The notes under the pieces are model-generated. The model was not told the origin of the DNA, made no database searches, and saw only the letters and a list, made by a program, of their open reading frames with translations. A stretch of DNA of 6,371 nucleotides from Phycisphaerae bacterium (GTDB taxonomy: Bacteria > Planctomycetota > Phycisphaerae > Sedimentisphaerales > Anaerobacaceae): the NCBI GenBank assembly GCA_030630315.1, contig DAOVNI010000103.1, forward strand, positions 1 through 6,371. The letters are read 5' to 3'. This document shows, piece by piece, positions 1 to 6,301 of this stretch. Numbering within the stretch: the stretch's first letter is position 1; the number at the start of each line of letters is the position of its first letter. The translations under genes were made by a program, and so were the position numbers.

Positions 1-61
1 CGCTGAGGTATCGAATTGTCGAATCTTCGCAGTGTTCATTTACTAAATTTCTGTGTGCCTT

Positions 62-105
62 AAAATTAGGGACAGTCATAAAAGACGTTGACAGTCCCGA
101 ATTTT
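62..105. repeat. REP-like imperfect palindrome with 16-base arms
   Basis: Arms 62-77 and 90-105 pair at 14 of 16 positions (AAAATT, then GGGAC, then GTC, against GAC, GTCCC, AATTTT), with mismatches at 68/99 and 74/93 and a 12-base loop. The 'GACAGTC' core also occurs as a direct repeat at 71-77 and 90-96. GGGACAGTC-type palindromes resemble REP sequences mobilised by RAYT (Y1 REP) transposases, which is family knowledge; no transposase is present here. On the minus strand the hairpin could also act as a backup terminator for the hydrolase gene, since its distal arm ends in TAATTTTA. It lies about 117 bases past that gene's stop. Confidence 0.45.
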
Positions 106-160
106 CCGTTTGCTGTTTTACCGATGCTGTTGTTAAGTCGCAAATAGTTTTTACGCAGTC

Positions 161-189
161 AAAAGAGGAACTTTCTAAAATCCCCTTTT
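161..189 (-). terminator. Probable intrinsic terminator of the hydrolase gene
   Basis: Read on the minus strand, AAAAGGGGA (complement of 181-189) pairs with TCCTCTTTT (complement of 161-169) over nine pairs including one G-U, with an 11-base loop and a U-rich distal arm. It starts 33 bases after the TAG stop of the leftward hydrolase, which is the expected place. The A-tract/U-tract symmetry means it could also work for plus-strand transcripts, because the plus strand reads through CCCC into five Ts at 186-190. The stem is short and AT-rich, so efficiency is uncertain. Confidence 0.5.
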
Positions 190-221
190 TACGATTGCTG
201 ATTCTTTCCTCTCCGAAGCTG

Positions 222-860
222 CTATTGCAGATGAGGATTGTGTGCTTTTTCCTGCGCTATTGTTGTTGTCGGCCCGTGGCCGGGATAAACGGCAGTCTCA
301 TCTGGCAACGTAAAAAGCTTTTCCTTTATACTTTTTACCAGCTGCTCCATATTGCCGCCCAGGTCTGTTCGCCCAACCCCATTGGCAAACAGCGTATCGT
401 CCGTAAAGACAATCCCCTCACCCTTTGAATACAGGCAGATACCGCCCGGCGTATGGCCGGGAGTGTGAAGTACCTGTAGCTTTATGCCGGCCTCTTTGAT
501 TATGCTTGGCTCTTCGATAAGAAAATCAGTCCCGATGATATCGAGAGTGCTGGGCTGTCGCCCTATCCGAGCGGATACATTGCTCGCGGTTTCTCTGAGC
601 ATTTCGGCATCGAGCTTATGGATATAAACCTTTATCTCAGGGTAGCTCTTGCGCAATACCGCTACGCCTGCAACGTGGTCTATATGCCCGTGAGTGAGAA
701 CCACCGCAGCCGGATTTAATTTATGCTCACCGAGAAAGTCAATCAGTTTGCCCGCCTCAAGGCCCGCGTCGATAACAACGCAGTCCTTGACTTTCTCGCT
801 ATTACGCAGGATATAGCAGTTGGTTTCAAACGCACCCAGGATTAGACGGTCGATTTTCAT
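222..860 (-). CDS. MBL-fold metallo-hydrolase, YcbL/GloC-type (glyoxalase II-like)
   Basis: A 212-residue cytoplasmic hydrolase with no signal peptide, close in length to E. coli YcbL/GloC. The metallo-beta-lactamase metal set is complete: THGHIDH at 56-62 (His57, His59, Asp61, His62), HTPGH at 132-136 (His136), FTDDTLF at 152-158 (Asp155 as the bridging Asp) and GHG with His195. The GRTDLGGN stretch at 163-170 is typical of YcbL-like proteins and no C-terminal helical substrate domain of classical glyoxalase II is present. The family hydrolyses thioesters such as S-lactoylglutathione; in an organism that may lack glutathione the natural thioester is unknown. The ATG at 858-860 (read on minus) has AAGGA nine bases upstream (870-874). 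It is transcribed divergently from the ABC exporter, as a single gene with its own promoter-like and terminator-like signals. Confidence 0.93.
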   Translation of the reverse strand: MKIDRLILGAFETNCYILRNSEKVKDCVVIDAGLEAGKLIDFLGEHKLNPAAVVLTHGHIDHVAGVAVLRKSYPEIKVYIHKLDAEMLRETASNVSARIGRQPSTLDIIGTDFLIEEPSIIKEAGIKLQVLHTPGHTPGGICLYSKGEGIVFTDDTLFANGVGRTDLGGNMEQLVKSIKEKLFTLPDETAVYPGHGPTTTIAQEKAHNPHLQ

Positions 861-885
861 TTAACGGCATCCTTAAAAAGCCGAT

Positions 886-914
886 ATGTTAACAGAAAGG
901 CCTTTTGCCGTCAA
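886..914 (-). promoter_or_regulatory. Sigma70-like promoter candidate for the hydrolase
   Basis: On the minus strand a TTGACG -35 (complement of 909-914) is separated by exactly 17 bases from a TAACAT -10 (complement of 886-891), matching consensus at 5/6 and 4/6. Transcription would begin near 879, giving a leader of about 19 bases that includes the AAGGA ribosome site at 870-874. Planctomycete promoter consensus is less well mapped than that of E. coli, so this is a motif match only. Confidence 0.42.
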
Positions 915-1009
915 CAATCTTTAGACTTGACCGGCAGGGGCAGGTTTGGTAGTGTGTTTGGCCAATATCTCGTGGAGCGTTAAGCGAACAAAAAACGAGA
1001 TACGGTTTT

Positions 1010-1086
1010 GTCATTCTGAGCGTGAGCGAAGAATCCGGCCGACGAAGAGGAGATTCTTCACTTCGCTACGCTCCGTTCAGAATGAC
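1010..1086. repeat. Dispersed palindromic repeat hairpin flanked by 10-base direct repeats
   Basis: The outer arms are perfect: GTCATTCTGA (1010-1019) and TCAGAATGAC (1077-1086). Pairing continues with small bulges through GAGCG..AGCGAAGAATC (to 1035) and GATTCTTC..TTCGCT (from 1052), leaving a loop of about 16 bases. Repeats of the type 'GTCATTCTGAGCG..GAAGAATC' are familiar to me as dispersed intergenic elements in several bacterial phyla. ACGAGATACG occurs on both sides (995-1004 and 1093-1102), like a target-site duplication, although the right copy also belongs to an ATACGAG tandem (1091-1104). No coding capacity. It fills most of the leader of the ABC gene. Confidence 0.7.
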
Positions 1087-1106
1087 GGGGATACGAGATA
1101 CGAGAA

Positions 1107-3254
1107 ATGAAGGATTTTAGGCAAGTATTCAAGTATGTCTGGCCTCAATGGCATCGGCTCGTAACGATTTGTTGCAGCGTCTTTTTGATAAGCGTTCTTT
1201 ATGGGTTGAGCTTCGGGACTATCTCTCCGCTTTTGACGGTGATGATGGGCTCGGAGGGGCTGCACGGCTGGATGAACAGGAAGATTAGCGAGCACCGTTA
1301 CGGTGTCAGTTTCTATGTGCCCGACAGTGTTGAACTTTTGGACCCGAATAACCTCGATGTCGCCTTTTTCTTGAGAATTGCCAAAGTTAAGAAAAATAGC
1401 TTCGCCGAACAGGCCGGACTCAGACGGGGAGACCGGATTGTCGGAGCCGGCAGCAGCTTAACCGGCGAAAACATTAATAGGATACCGTCCAGCAAACTGC
1501 TCCGGGAACTGGCAACGGCCAAAGATGATATCAGTATAGTGGTACAATACAAAACGCTCAATGAACCTGGAGAAAGGGTCGTTGAAACGGGGATACTGGC
1601 GTGCGGCAAAAAGCCTTTTTACGCTGATTATGCGCAAAGGCTTCTTCGCCACGTCCCGAAAGAGCAGACCAGAGAGAGCAAGAAAAATGCTGTAATATTT
1701 ATCATACTTTTGATGGCGGTCGTAACTGTGGTCAGATGTATGGCACGATTCTACCAGGATTACACAGCACGCAAGGTTGTACATACCTCCCTGGCCCATC
1801 TGCGGGAAGATGCTTTTCAACACTCCCTCGAGATTCCGGTAGGATTTTTCGCCAGCCAGGGCCCGAGCGACACCGTCAGTCGATTGGTGCGAGATACTGA
1901 GGCAATCGGCACCGGGCTCAAGGTTTTGCTCGGCAAGGCGCTTCGCGAGCCTTTGAAGGCATTGGGCCTTGTCGGGATGGCCATGCTGATAGACCGCAAT
2001 CTGACATTGATATTTTTGTGCGGGGCGCCGATATCCCTGTTTGTTTTAAGCAAGTTGGGAAAGAAAATAAGGCGCGCTACAAGGAGGTCTCTCGAAAGCT
2101 GGGCGAAGATGTTAGTCAAGCTCGGAGAGGCAATCGCAGCGATACAGATAGTGAAGGTATATAACCGTCAGCAGTATGAACACGGGATTTTCCACGCCAT
2201 CAACCGGAAATTATTGAAGCAGCAATTCAGAATTGCCAAGGCCGATGCCGCCACGTCGCCGATACTGGAGACGCTTGGAATGATAGCCGGCTCCATTGGA
2301 CTGATATTTGGGGCACAGTGGGTCCTTGGGGGTACGATGCAATGGCCCGACTTTTGCGCTTTGTTGTTTTGTCTCGGTGGGGCAGCGGAGTCTGTCCGAC
2401 GCACCAGCGGTGTGTGGAACAGGATTCAACAGGCCGGGGCCGCCGCTGAGCGCGTCTATTTCGTCATTGACCAATGTCCGGAAGTGGAAAGGCCCGGCGC
2501 TTTTGAACTTGCGCCTTTGAAAAATAAAATCGAATTTAGCAACATCGTATTTACCTATCCGGGCTCGGAGACGCCCGTATTAAAAGGAATAAATCTTTCC
2601 ATACAGGCAGGCCATAATGTCGCTATCGTAGGACCTAACGGCTCAGGAAAAACAACGCTGGCAAATTTGATACCGAGGTTTTATGACCCCGATAGCGGCC
2701 GGGTCTTGATAGACGGCAAAGACATTCGCGATGCAACACTATTTAGTTTGCGAAGCCAGATTGGGATGGTTACGCAGAATGTGGTGACGTTCAACGATAC
2801 TATAGCGGCCAATATAGCGTATGGTAGACCCGGTGTCACCACAGAAGAAATAATTGCTGCTGCCAGGCGTTCGTTTGCCCACGAATTTATTTCCCCCTTG
2901 CCCGATGGCTATGACACAATCATCGGCGAGCAGGGCGTCGGCCTTAGCGGCGGCCAGTTGCAGAGAATCGTCATAGCCAGGGCGATTGTGAAGAACCCTG
3001 CAATCCTGATTTTCGATGAGGCCACAAGTCAGGTTGATGCCGACAGCGAAGCCAAAATTCACAACGCCATCGAGGAAATTATGCAGGATAGAACCAGTTT
3101 TGTAATCGCCCACAGATTCAGCACCGTCATTACCGCTGATGTGATAGTGGTAATGGATGACGGCCGAATTATCGCTCAGGGTCAGCACGATGAGCTGATG
3201 CAAACCTGCCCATTGTATCAAAGTTTATACGAAACGCAGTTGGTAAAAGTATAG
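1107..3254 (+). CDS. MsbA-like ABC exporter (fused permease-ATPase) with PDZ-like insert
   Basis: 715 residues against about 580 for MsbA-type half-transporters; it would act as an inner-membrane homodimer flipping a lipid or exporting a hydrophobic substrate (inference from the family). TM1 spans about 18-40, TM2 194-213, TM3/TM4 283-316 and TM5/TM6 386-425. The nucleotide-binding domain is complete: Walker A GPNGSGKTT 509-517, Q-loop Gln557, signature LSGGQ 613-617, Walker B ILIFDE 633-638, D-loop SQVD 641-644, H-loop His669. The extra length lies between TM1 and TM2 (about 41-193), in the extracytoplasmic loop, and holds a PDZ-like fold at about 66-165 with the AGLRRGDRIV core at 103-112. 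The ATG at 1107 is the first start after an in-frame stop at 1083-1085, and MKDF..YVWPQW is a normal exporter N-terminus. There is no convincing Shine-Dalgarno; the leader is made of repeat sequence. The substrate cannot be told from sequence. Confidence 0.95.
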   Translation: MKDFRQVFKYVWPQWHRLVTICCSVFLISVLYGLSFGTISPLLTVMMGSEGLHGWMNRKISEHRYGVSFYVPDSVELLDPNNLDVAFFLRIAKVKKNSFAEQAGLRRGDRIVGAGSSLTGENINRIPSSKLLRELATAKDDISIVVQYKTLNEPGERVVETGILACGKKPFYADYAQRLLRHVPKEQTRESKKNAVIFIILLMAVVTVVRCMARFYQDYTARKVVHTSLAHLREDAFQHSLEIPVGFFASQGPSDTVSRLVRDTEAIGTGLKVLLGKALREPLKALGLVGMAMLIDRNLTLIFLCGAPISLFVLSKLGKKIRRATRRSLESWAKMLVKLGEAIAAIQIVKVYNRQQYEHGIFHAINRKLLKQQFRIAKADAATSPILETLGMIAGSIGLIFGAQWVLGGTMQWPDFCALLFCLGGAAESVRRTSGVWNRIQQAGAAAERVYFVIDQCPEVERPGAFELAPLKNKIEFSNIVFTYPGSETPVLKGINLSIQAGHNVAIVGPNGSGKTTLANLIPRFYDPDSGRVLIDGKDIRDATLFSLRSQIGMVTQNVVTFNDTIAANIAYGRPGVTTEEIIAAARRSFAHEFISPLPDGYDTIIGEQGVGLSGGQLQRIVIARAIVKNPAILIFDEATSQVDADSEAKIHNAIEEIMQDRTSFVIAHRFSTVITADVIVVMDDGRIIAQGQHDELMQTCPLYQSLYETQLVKV

Positions 3255-3378
3255 GAGTCTGATGCGAGCGGCAGGCAGCGAGCAGCAAAATTTGTATAGT
3301 CGTACCTAAAATTCGTACTTTGATTTACAGTAAATTGCTCATCTTGCCGATTTAATTAGGTGATCCAGGATGGACCGT

Positions 3379-3400
3379 ATTTTGCGACGTATTGCAAAAT
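3379..3400. promoter_or_regulatory. Perfect 7+7 inverted repeat upstream of GH130, possible operator
   Basis: ATTTTGC (3379-3385) and GCAAAAT (3394-3400) are perfect inverted copies around an 8-base spacer, 52 bases before the GH130 start codon. The size and symmetry suit a dimeric repressor site (for example LacI- or GntR-type), and sugar-use genes are often controlled so. No regulator gene is in the window and no clear -35/-10 pair was found in 3255-3451, so the role is inference; a weak RNA hairpin is the alternative. Confidence 0.33.
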
Positions 3401-3451
3401 GGGAACCCGAACCGGTGTAACAGTGTCCCTTGATATTTGGGGCCTGAAATT

Positions 3452-4411
3452 ATGACCGATTTTTCACGGCAAAAACAAGCTCACGAACTCTTCAAGAGAT
3501 ACGAAGGCAATCCGATAATAACGCCGGATGATTGGCCTTATCCGGCAAATGCCGTCTTTAATCCCGCCGCGGTTAAGTTAAATACAGAGACACTTCTGCT
3601 GGTTCGCGTCGAGGATATGCGAGGCTTCTCACATCTGACCGTTGCACGCAGTGCCGACGGTTTCACAAACTGGCAAATTGACTCTGCTCCAACTTTCGAG
3701 GCCGACCAGAGTTCTCGCGAGGAAAAGTGGGGGCTGGAAGACCCCCGCATTATCTGGCTCGAGGAGCAAAAACAATTTGCCATTACGTATGTCTCCTTCA
3801 GTGAAGGCGGCCCCGTAGTTTCGCTGGCCATTACCAAAAATTTCAGAACTTTTGCCCGCCTCGGTGCTCTTTTGCCGCCGGAGGATAAGGATGCCTGCCT
3901 GTTTCCTTGCAGATTCAGGGGACGATTTGCCCTGATTCACCGCCCCATTGTTCGAGGTCAGGCACATATCTGGCTCAGCTTCTCACCCGACCTGAAGCAC
4001 TGGGGCGACCATAGACTGCTGATTAGAACAAGGCCGGCCTATTGGGACTGCCATAGAGTCGGCCTGGCTTGCCAGCCCATAGAAACACCAGAGGGCTGGA
4101 TGCTATTCTATCACGGCGTGCGTGCCACTTCAGCCGGAGGAATATACCGGCTCGGAGTGGCTCTTTTGGACCTCGAAGAGCCTTGGAAAGTCCTGCGCCG
4201 AAGTGATGAATGGATCCTGGGGCCGCGCACTTCTTACGAACGCGTCGGTGACGTCAGTGGTGTCGTGTTCCCCACTGGTGCTATTGTGCGCAAAGAAACC
4301 AATCAGCTTAATCTCTATTACGGTGCCGCCGACTGCACCGTCGCCGTCGCAACGGCTAATTTCAGCGATATCCTGGCATACATTACCTCCTGCCCCGAAG
4401 TAAAGGAATAA
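3452..4411 (+). CDS. GH130 family glycosidase (beta-mannoside phosphorylase or hydrolase)
   Basis: A 319-residue single-domain five-bladed beta-propeller enzyme without signal peptide, so cytoplasmic. Family landmarks in order: LLLVRVED 48-55 followed by RG.SHLTVARS (57-67), GLEDPRI 94-100 with Asp97 as the presumed general acid, DKDACLFP 145-152, IHRP 162-165, YWDCHRVG 197-204, YHGV 220-223, VVFPTGAI 271-278 and YYGAAD 289-294. These fit the GH130 group acting on beta-1,4-mannosides (mannooligosaccharide or mannosyl-glucose/GlcNAc phosphorolysis), where phosphate releases mannose-1-phosphate; hydrolytic members also exist, and the subfamily needs an alignment. An in-frame TTG at 3437 would add five residues, but the ATG at 3452 is preferred, with a weak GGGG nine bases upstream. 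No mannanase, epimerase or transporter gene is adjacent. It lies 197 bases after the exporter stop, so probably has its own transcript. Confidence 0.93.
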   Translation: MTDFSRQKQAHELFKRYEGNPIITPDDWPYPANAVFNPAAVKLNTETLLLVRVEDMRGFSHLTVARSADGFTNWQIDSAPTFEADQSSREEKWGLEDPRIIWLEEQKQFAITYVSFSEGGPVVSLAITKNFRTFARLGALLPPEDKDACLFPCRFRGRFALIHRPIVRGQAHIWLSFSPDLKHWGDHRLLIRTRPAYWDCHRVGLACQPIETPEGWMLFYHGVRATSAGGIYRLGVALLDLEEPWKVLRRSDEWILGPRTSYERVGDVSGVVFPTGAIVRKETNQLNLYYGAADCTVAVATANFSDILAYITSCPEVKE

Positions 4412-4472
4412 ACTTACCTGCGCAGCTTCAGTATCGCCACTCTGACTCTCCGCTATCCCACCTCGGCTACAC

Positions 4473-4501
4473 TTGACACTCGATATTCACCCCTATATCT
4501 T
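4473..4501 (+). promoter_or_regulatory. Distal sigma70-like promoter candidate for the beta-helix gene
   Basis: A full-consensus TTGACA at 4473-4478 is followed, 17 bases on, by TATCTT at 4496-4501 (4/6); an overlapping TATATC at 4494-4499 has a 15-base spacer. Transcription would start near 4508, giving a leader of about 70 bases to the ATG at 4580. It lies 62 bases beyond the GH130 stop codon, and no terminator hairpin separates the two genes, so some read-through is possible. Confidence 0.42.
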
Positions 4502-4511
4502 AAAAAAGCCC

Positions 4512-4540
4512 TTGAATAAAACCGACAGTTAGGATAAAAT
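4512..4540 (+). promoter_or_regulatory. Proximal promoter candidate for the beta-helix gene
   Basis: TTGAAT at 4512-4517 (4/6) and TAAAAT at 4535-4540 (5/6) are separated by exactly 17 bases. Start would be near 4547, a leader of about 33 bases. The -10 overlaps a short interrupted palindrome (GATAA..TTATC, 4533-4546). Either this or the distal candidate could serve; both together would be a tandem promoter. Confidence 0.38.
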
Positions 4541-4579
4541 ATTATCGGAACAAAATATCTGATTACAAAGGGGGAAAAA

Positions 4580-6130
4580 ATGAAAAAGACAGCCGCTTTT
4601 GTCCTGGCAAGTGTTGTAATCTTGTTTTTCTTGGTTGATCCGGGCTTTGCGGCATTGCCCAGGTACGAAATCACTGACCTCGGCACACTCGGCAGCGACG
4701 CTGAGTATGCCATGCTCAAGTTTCAAGGCACTCATACGCAGCCATTGCGTGTACCTGCTGATTACCAAACTATTCAGGCCGCGATTGATGCCGCCGTCGA
4801 TGGCGATACAGTCCTGGTTGCTGAGGGGACCTACACCGGCGAGGGCAATCGAGATATTGACTTTCTCGGAAAGGCCATCACAGTCCGAAGCGAAAACGGC
4901 CCGGAAAGCTGTATCATCGACTGCAACGGCACAGGAACAGAACCACATCGAGGGTTTAATTTTCACAGCGGGGAGGATGCGAATTCTATTATAGATGGCT
5001 TCACTGTCACAAATGGATTTGCACCAAAAGAATACCAAGGTCAGTGGCAACCTGGTTTACCTGGTTTGGAACCTCTGCAAATAGCGTTTGGCGGGGCTAT
5101 TTATTGTAGAAACTCCAGCCCAACAATTCGCAACTGTCACCTATACAATAACACGGCAGAACTTGGAGGCGCGGTCTTTTGTCGTGGGGCCAATAGCGTA
5201 ATAAGCAATTGCACTATCAGAGAGAATTTAGCATATCGTGAAGGCGGCGGATTCGGGCTGCAAGGTGGCACCACAAAGCTCGTTAATTGCGGTATAATCG
5301 CCAACAGAGCCACGTTTAATGGAGGAGGTATTTCTTGTTTCGGCGGTTATCCTGAAATAATGAATTGTACAATTACTGTAAATTCAACCGACCGTTTTCG
5401 CTTTGGTGGCGGGATATGCATAGGTGGGCCCGGTGAGTGTGTAATAACTAATTCCATACTTTGGGGTAATCGCGCTGCTTATTTGGGGTCGGAGATAGCT
5501 CTCTTTTGGGGATACTCCAAGCCTATTGTTTCAATTTCATATAGTGATATTCGGGGAGGATTGCCAAAAATCAGCAAGGGTAGAGCTGGGGTGGGAGTGG
5601 TGTGGGACTCGGGTAATATCGACGCTCAACCATGCTTTTTTGATTCAAACAATGGTGATTATCATCTGCTGCCGGATTCACCTTGTATTGATACCGGCGA
5701 CCCGAATTACATAGCTGAACCGAACGAAACGGATTTAGATGGCAGGCCCCGCGTAATGGGCGGCCGAATCGATATGGGTGCTTACGAGTCGCCAATACCG
5801 GCCAAGGCCAGCATTGTCCCCCGTACGGTCAATCTGGCAAGTGAGGGTAAATGGATTAACTGCTATATCTCACTACCCGAAGATTATGATGTTGCTGACA
5901 TTGACCCAAACAGCGTTCTTCTTGAGGACCAAATTGAAGCTGAGTCTCTCTGGGTCGATGAACGAGAACAAATTGCGATGGCCAGGTTCAACCGTTCGGA
6001 GGTTCAGGGTATTCTCGATGTTGGCGAGGTCGAGTTGACAATCACCGGCCAATTGAGCGACGGCACCGTATTCGAGGGCACGGATGTAATCAGAGTGATA
6101 GATAAAGGCAGCGGAAAACCCACTAATTAG
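4580..6130 (+). CDS. Secreted right-handed parallel beta-helix repeat protein with HAF-like N-terminus
   Basis: 516 residues. A signal peptide (KK, then hydrophobic 5-19, likely cut after Ala24 or Ala25) sends it out of the cytoplasm. A HAF-like stretch, YEITDLGTLGS at 29-39, precedes the pectate-lyase-like N-cap (VPADYQTIQAAIDAA 58-72, GDTVLVAEGTY 75-85). Five coils of about 22-29 residues follow (about 180-303), each with an N.C.I..N.A..GGG pattern giving Asn stacks. DSPCIDTGDP (366-375) and DLDGRPR..GGRIDMGAYES (385-404) close the helix. A beta-rich domain follows at about 405-511. No PEP-CTERM, dockerin or LPXTG-like anchor is seen, so it may be released. Catalytic residues are not identifiable; such proteins include polysaccharide lyases, but many have no known activity. 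AAGGGGG (4568-4574) lies five bases before the ATG, a strong ribosome site. Confidence 0.9.
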   Translation: MKKTAAFVLASVVILFFLVDPGFAALPRYEITDLGTLGSDAEYAMLKFQGTHTQPLRVPADYQTIQAAIDAAVDGDTVLVAEGTYTGEGNRDIDFLGKAITVRSENGPESCIIDCNGTGTEPHRGFNFHSGEDANSIIDGFTVTNGFAPKEYQGQWQPGLPGLEPLQIAFGGAIYCRNSSPTIRNCHLYNNTAELGGAVFCRGANSVISNCTIRENLAYREGGGFGLQGGTTKLVNCGIIANRATFNGGGISCFGGYPEIMNCTITVNSTDRFRFGGGICIGGPGECVITNSILWGNRAAYLGSEIALFWGYSKPIVSISYSDIRGGLPKISKGRAGVGVVWDSGNIDAQPCFFDSNNGDYHLLPDSPCIDTGDPNYIAEPNETDLDGRPRVMGGRIDMGAYESPIPAKASIVPRTVNLASEGKWINCYISLPEDYDVADIDPNSVLLEDQIEAESLWVDEREQIAMARFNRSEVQGILDVGEVELTITGQLSDGTVFEGTDVIRVIDKGSGKPTN

Positions 6131-6252
6131 CAGCAACGACTGGCTTAGCGGTTTCAAAATAAAAGATGAGATGTGCCGTGTTATCTCCCATCGTTTCCCA
6201 GCTTAACACAGGTAGTATCCTTGCACTTGCCTATTTTGATGCACATACGAAT

Positions 6253-6289
6253 AAAAAAAGCCAGATTCTAATAAGACAGAATCTGGCTT
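6253..6289 (-). terminator. Perfect 12-bp stem-loop, terminator-like on the minus strand
   Basis: Arms 6258-6269 and 6278-6289 (AAGCCAGATTCT / AGAATCTGGCTT) match perfectly around an 8-base loop. An A-run at 6253-6259 gives a U-run right after the stem on the minus strand, the form of an intrinsic terminator for a leftward gene entering from beyond the right edge. On the plus strand it has no T-run and is instead followed two bases later by GGAGGAGGG, so it could equally be a 5' leader structure for rightward translation. It stands 127 bases after the beta-helix gene stop and does not look like that gene's terminator. The rest of 6131-6257 shows no gene, only weak bulged hairpins (for example 6165-6192). 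Confidence 0.45.
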
Positions 6290-6301
6290 CGGAGGAGGGT
6301 G

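Noticed and set aside
927..955. TTGACC-N17-TAGTGT as a promoter for the ABC exporter
   Set aside because: The -35 is good but the -10 matches only 3/6, and 150 bases of leader with the repeat hairpin would follow. Too weak to list as a feature.
2739..3221. 160-codon minus-strand ORF inside the ABC transporter gene
   Set aside because: It is antisense to the conserved ATPase domain (Walker A onward region) and its translation has no domain; it is a shadow of the codon bias of the real gene.
3262..3309. 15-codon ORF just after the ABC stop with AGGAG four bases upstream
   Set aside because: The AGGAG overlaps the exporter's stop codon by chance composition, the peptide (MRAAGSEQQNLYSRT) has no recognisable feature, and nothing suggests translation.
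4533..4546. GATAA-N4-TTATC palindrome overlapping a -10 element
   Set aside because: Five-base AT-rich arms are expected by chance in a promoter; not enough to claim an operator.
4529..5050. 173-codon minus-strand ORF opposite the beta-helix gene start
   Set aside because: It lies antisense to the signal peptide and N-cap of a clear secreted protein and crosses its promoter region; no domain is recognisable.
6165..6192. Bulged hairpin GATGAGAT / ATCT-CC-CATC as terminator of the beta-helix gene
   Set aside because: The 8-bp stem has a two-base bulge and only three Ts follow, so it is too weak for an intrinsic terminator call.
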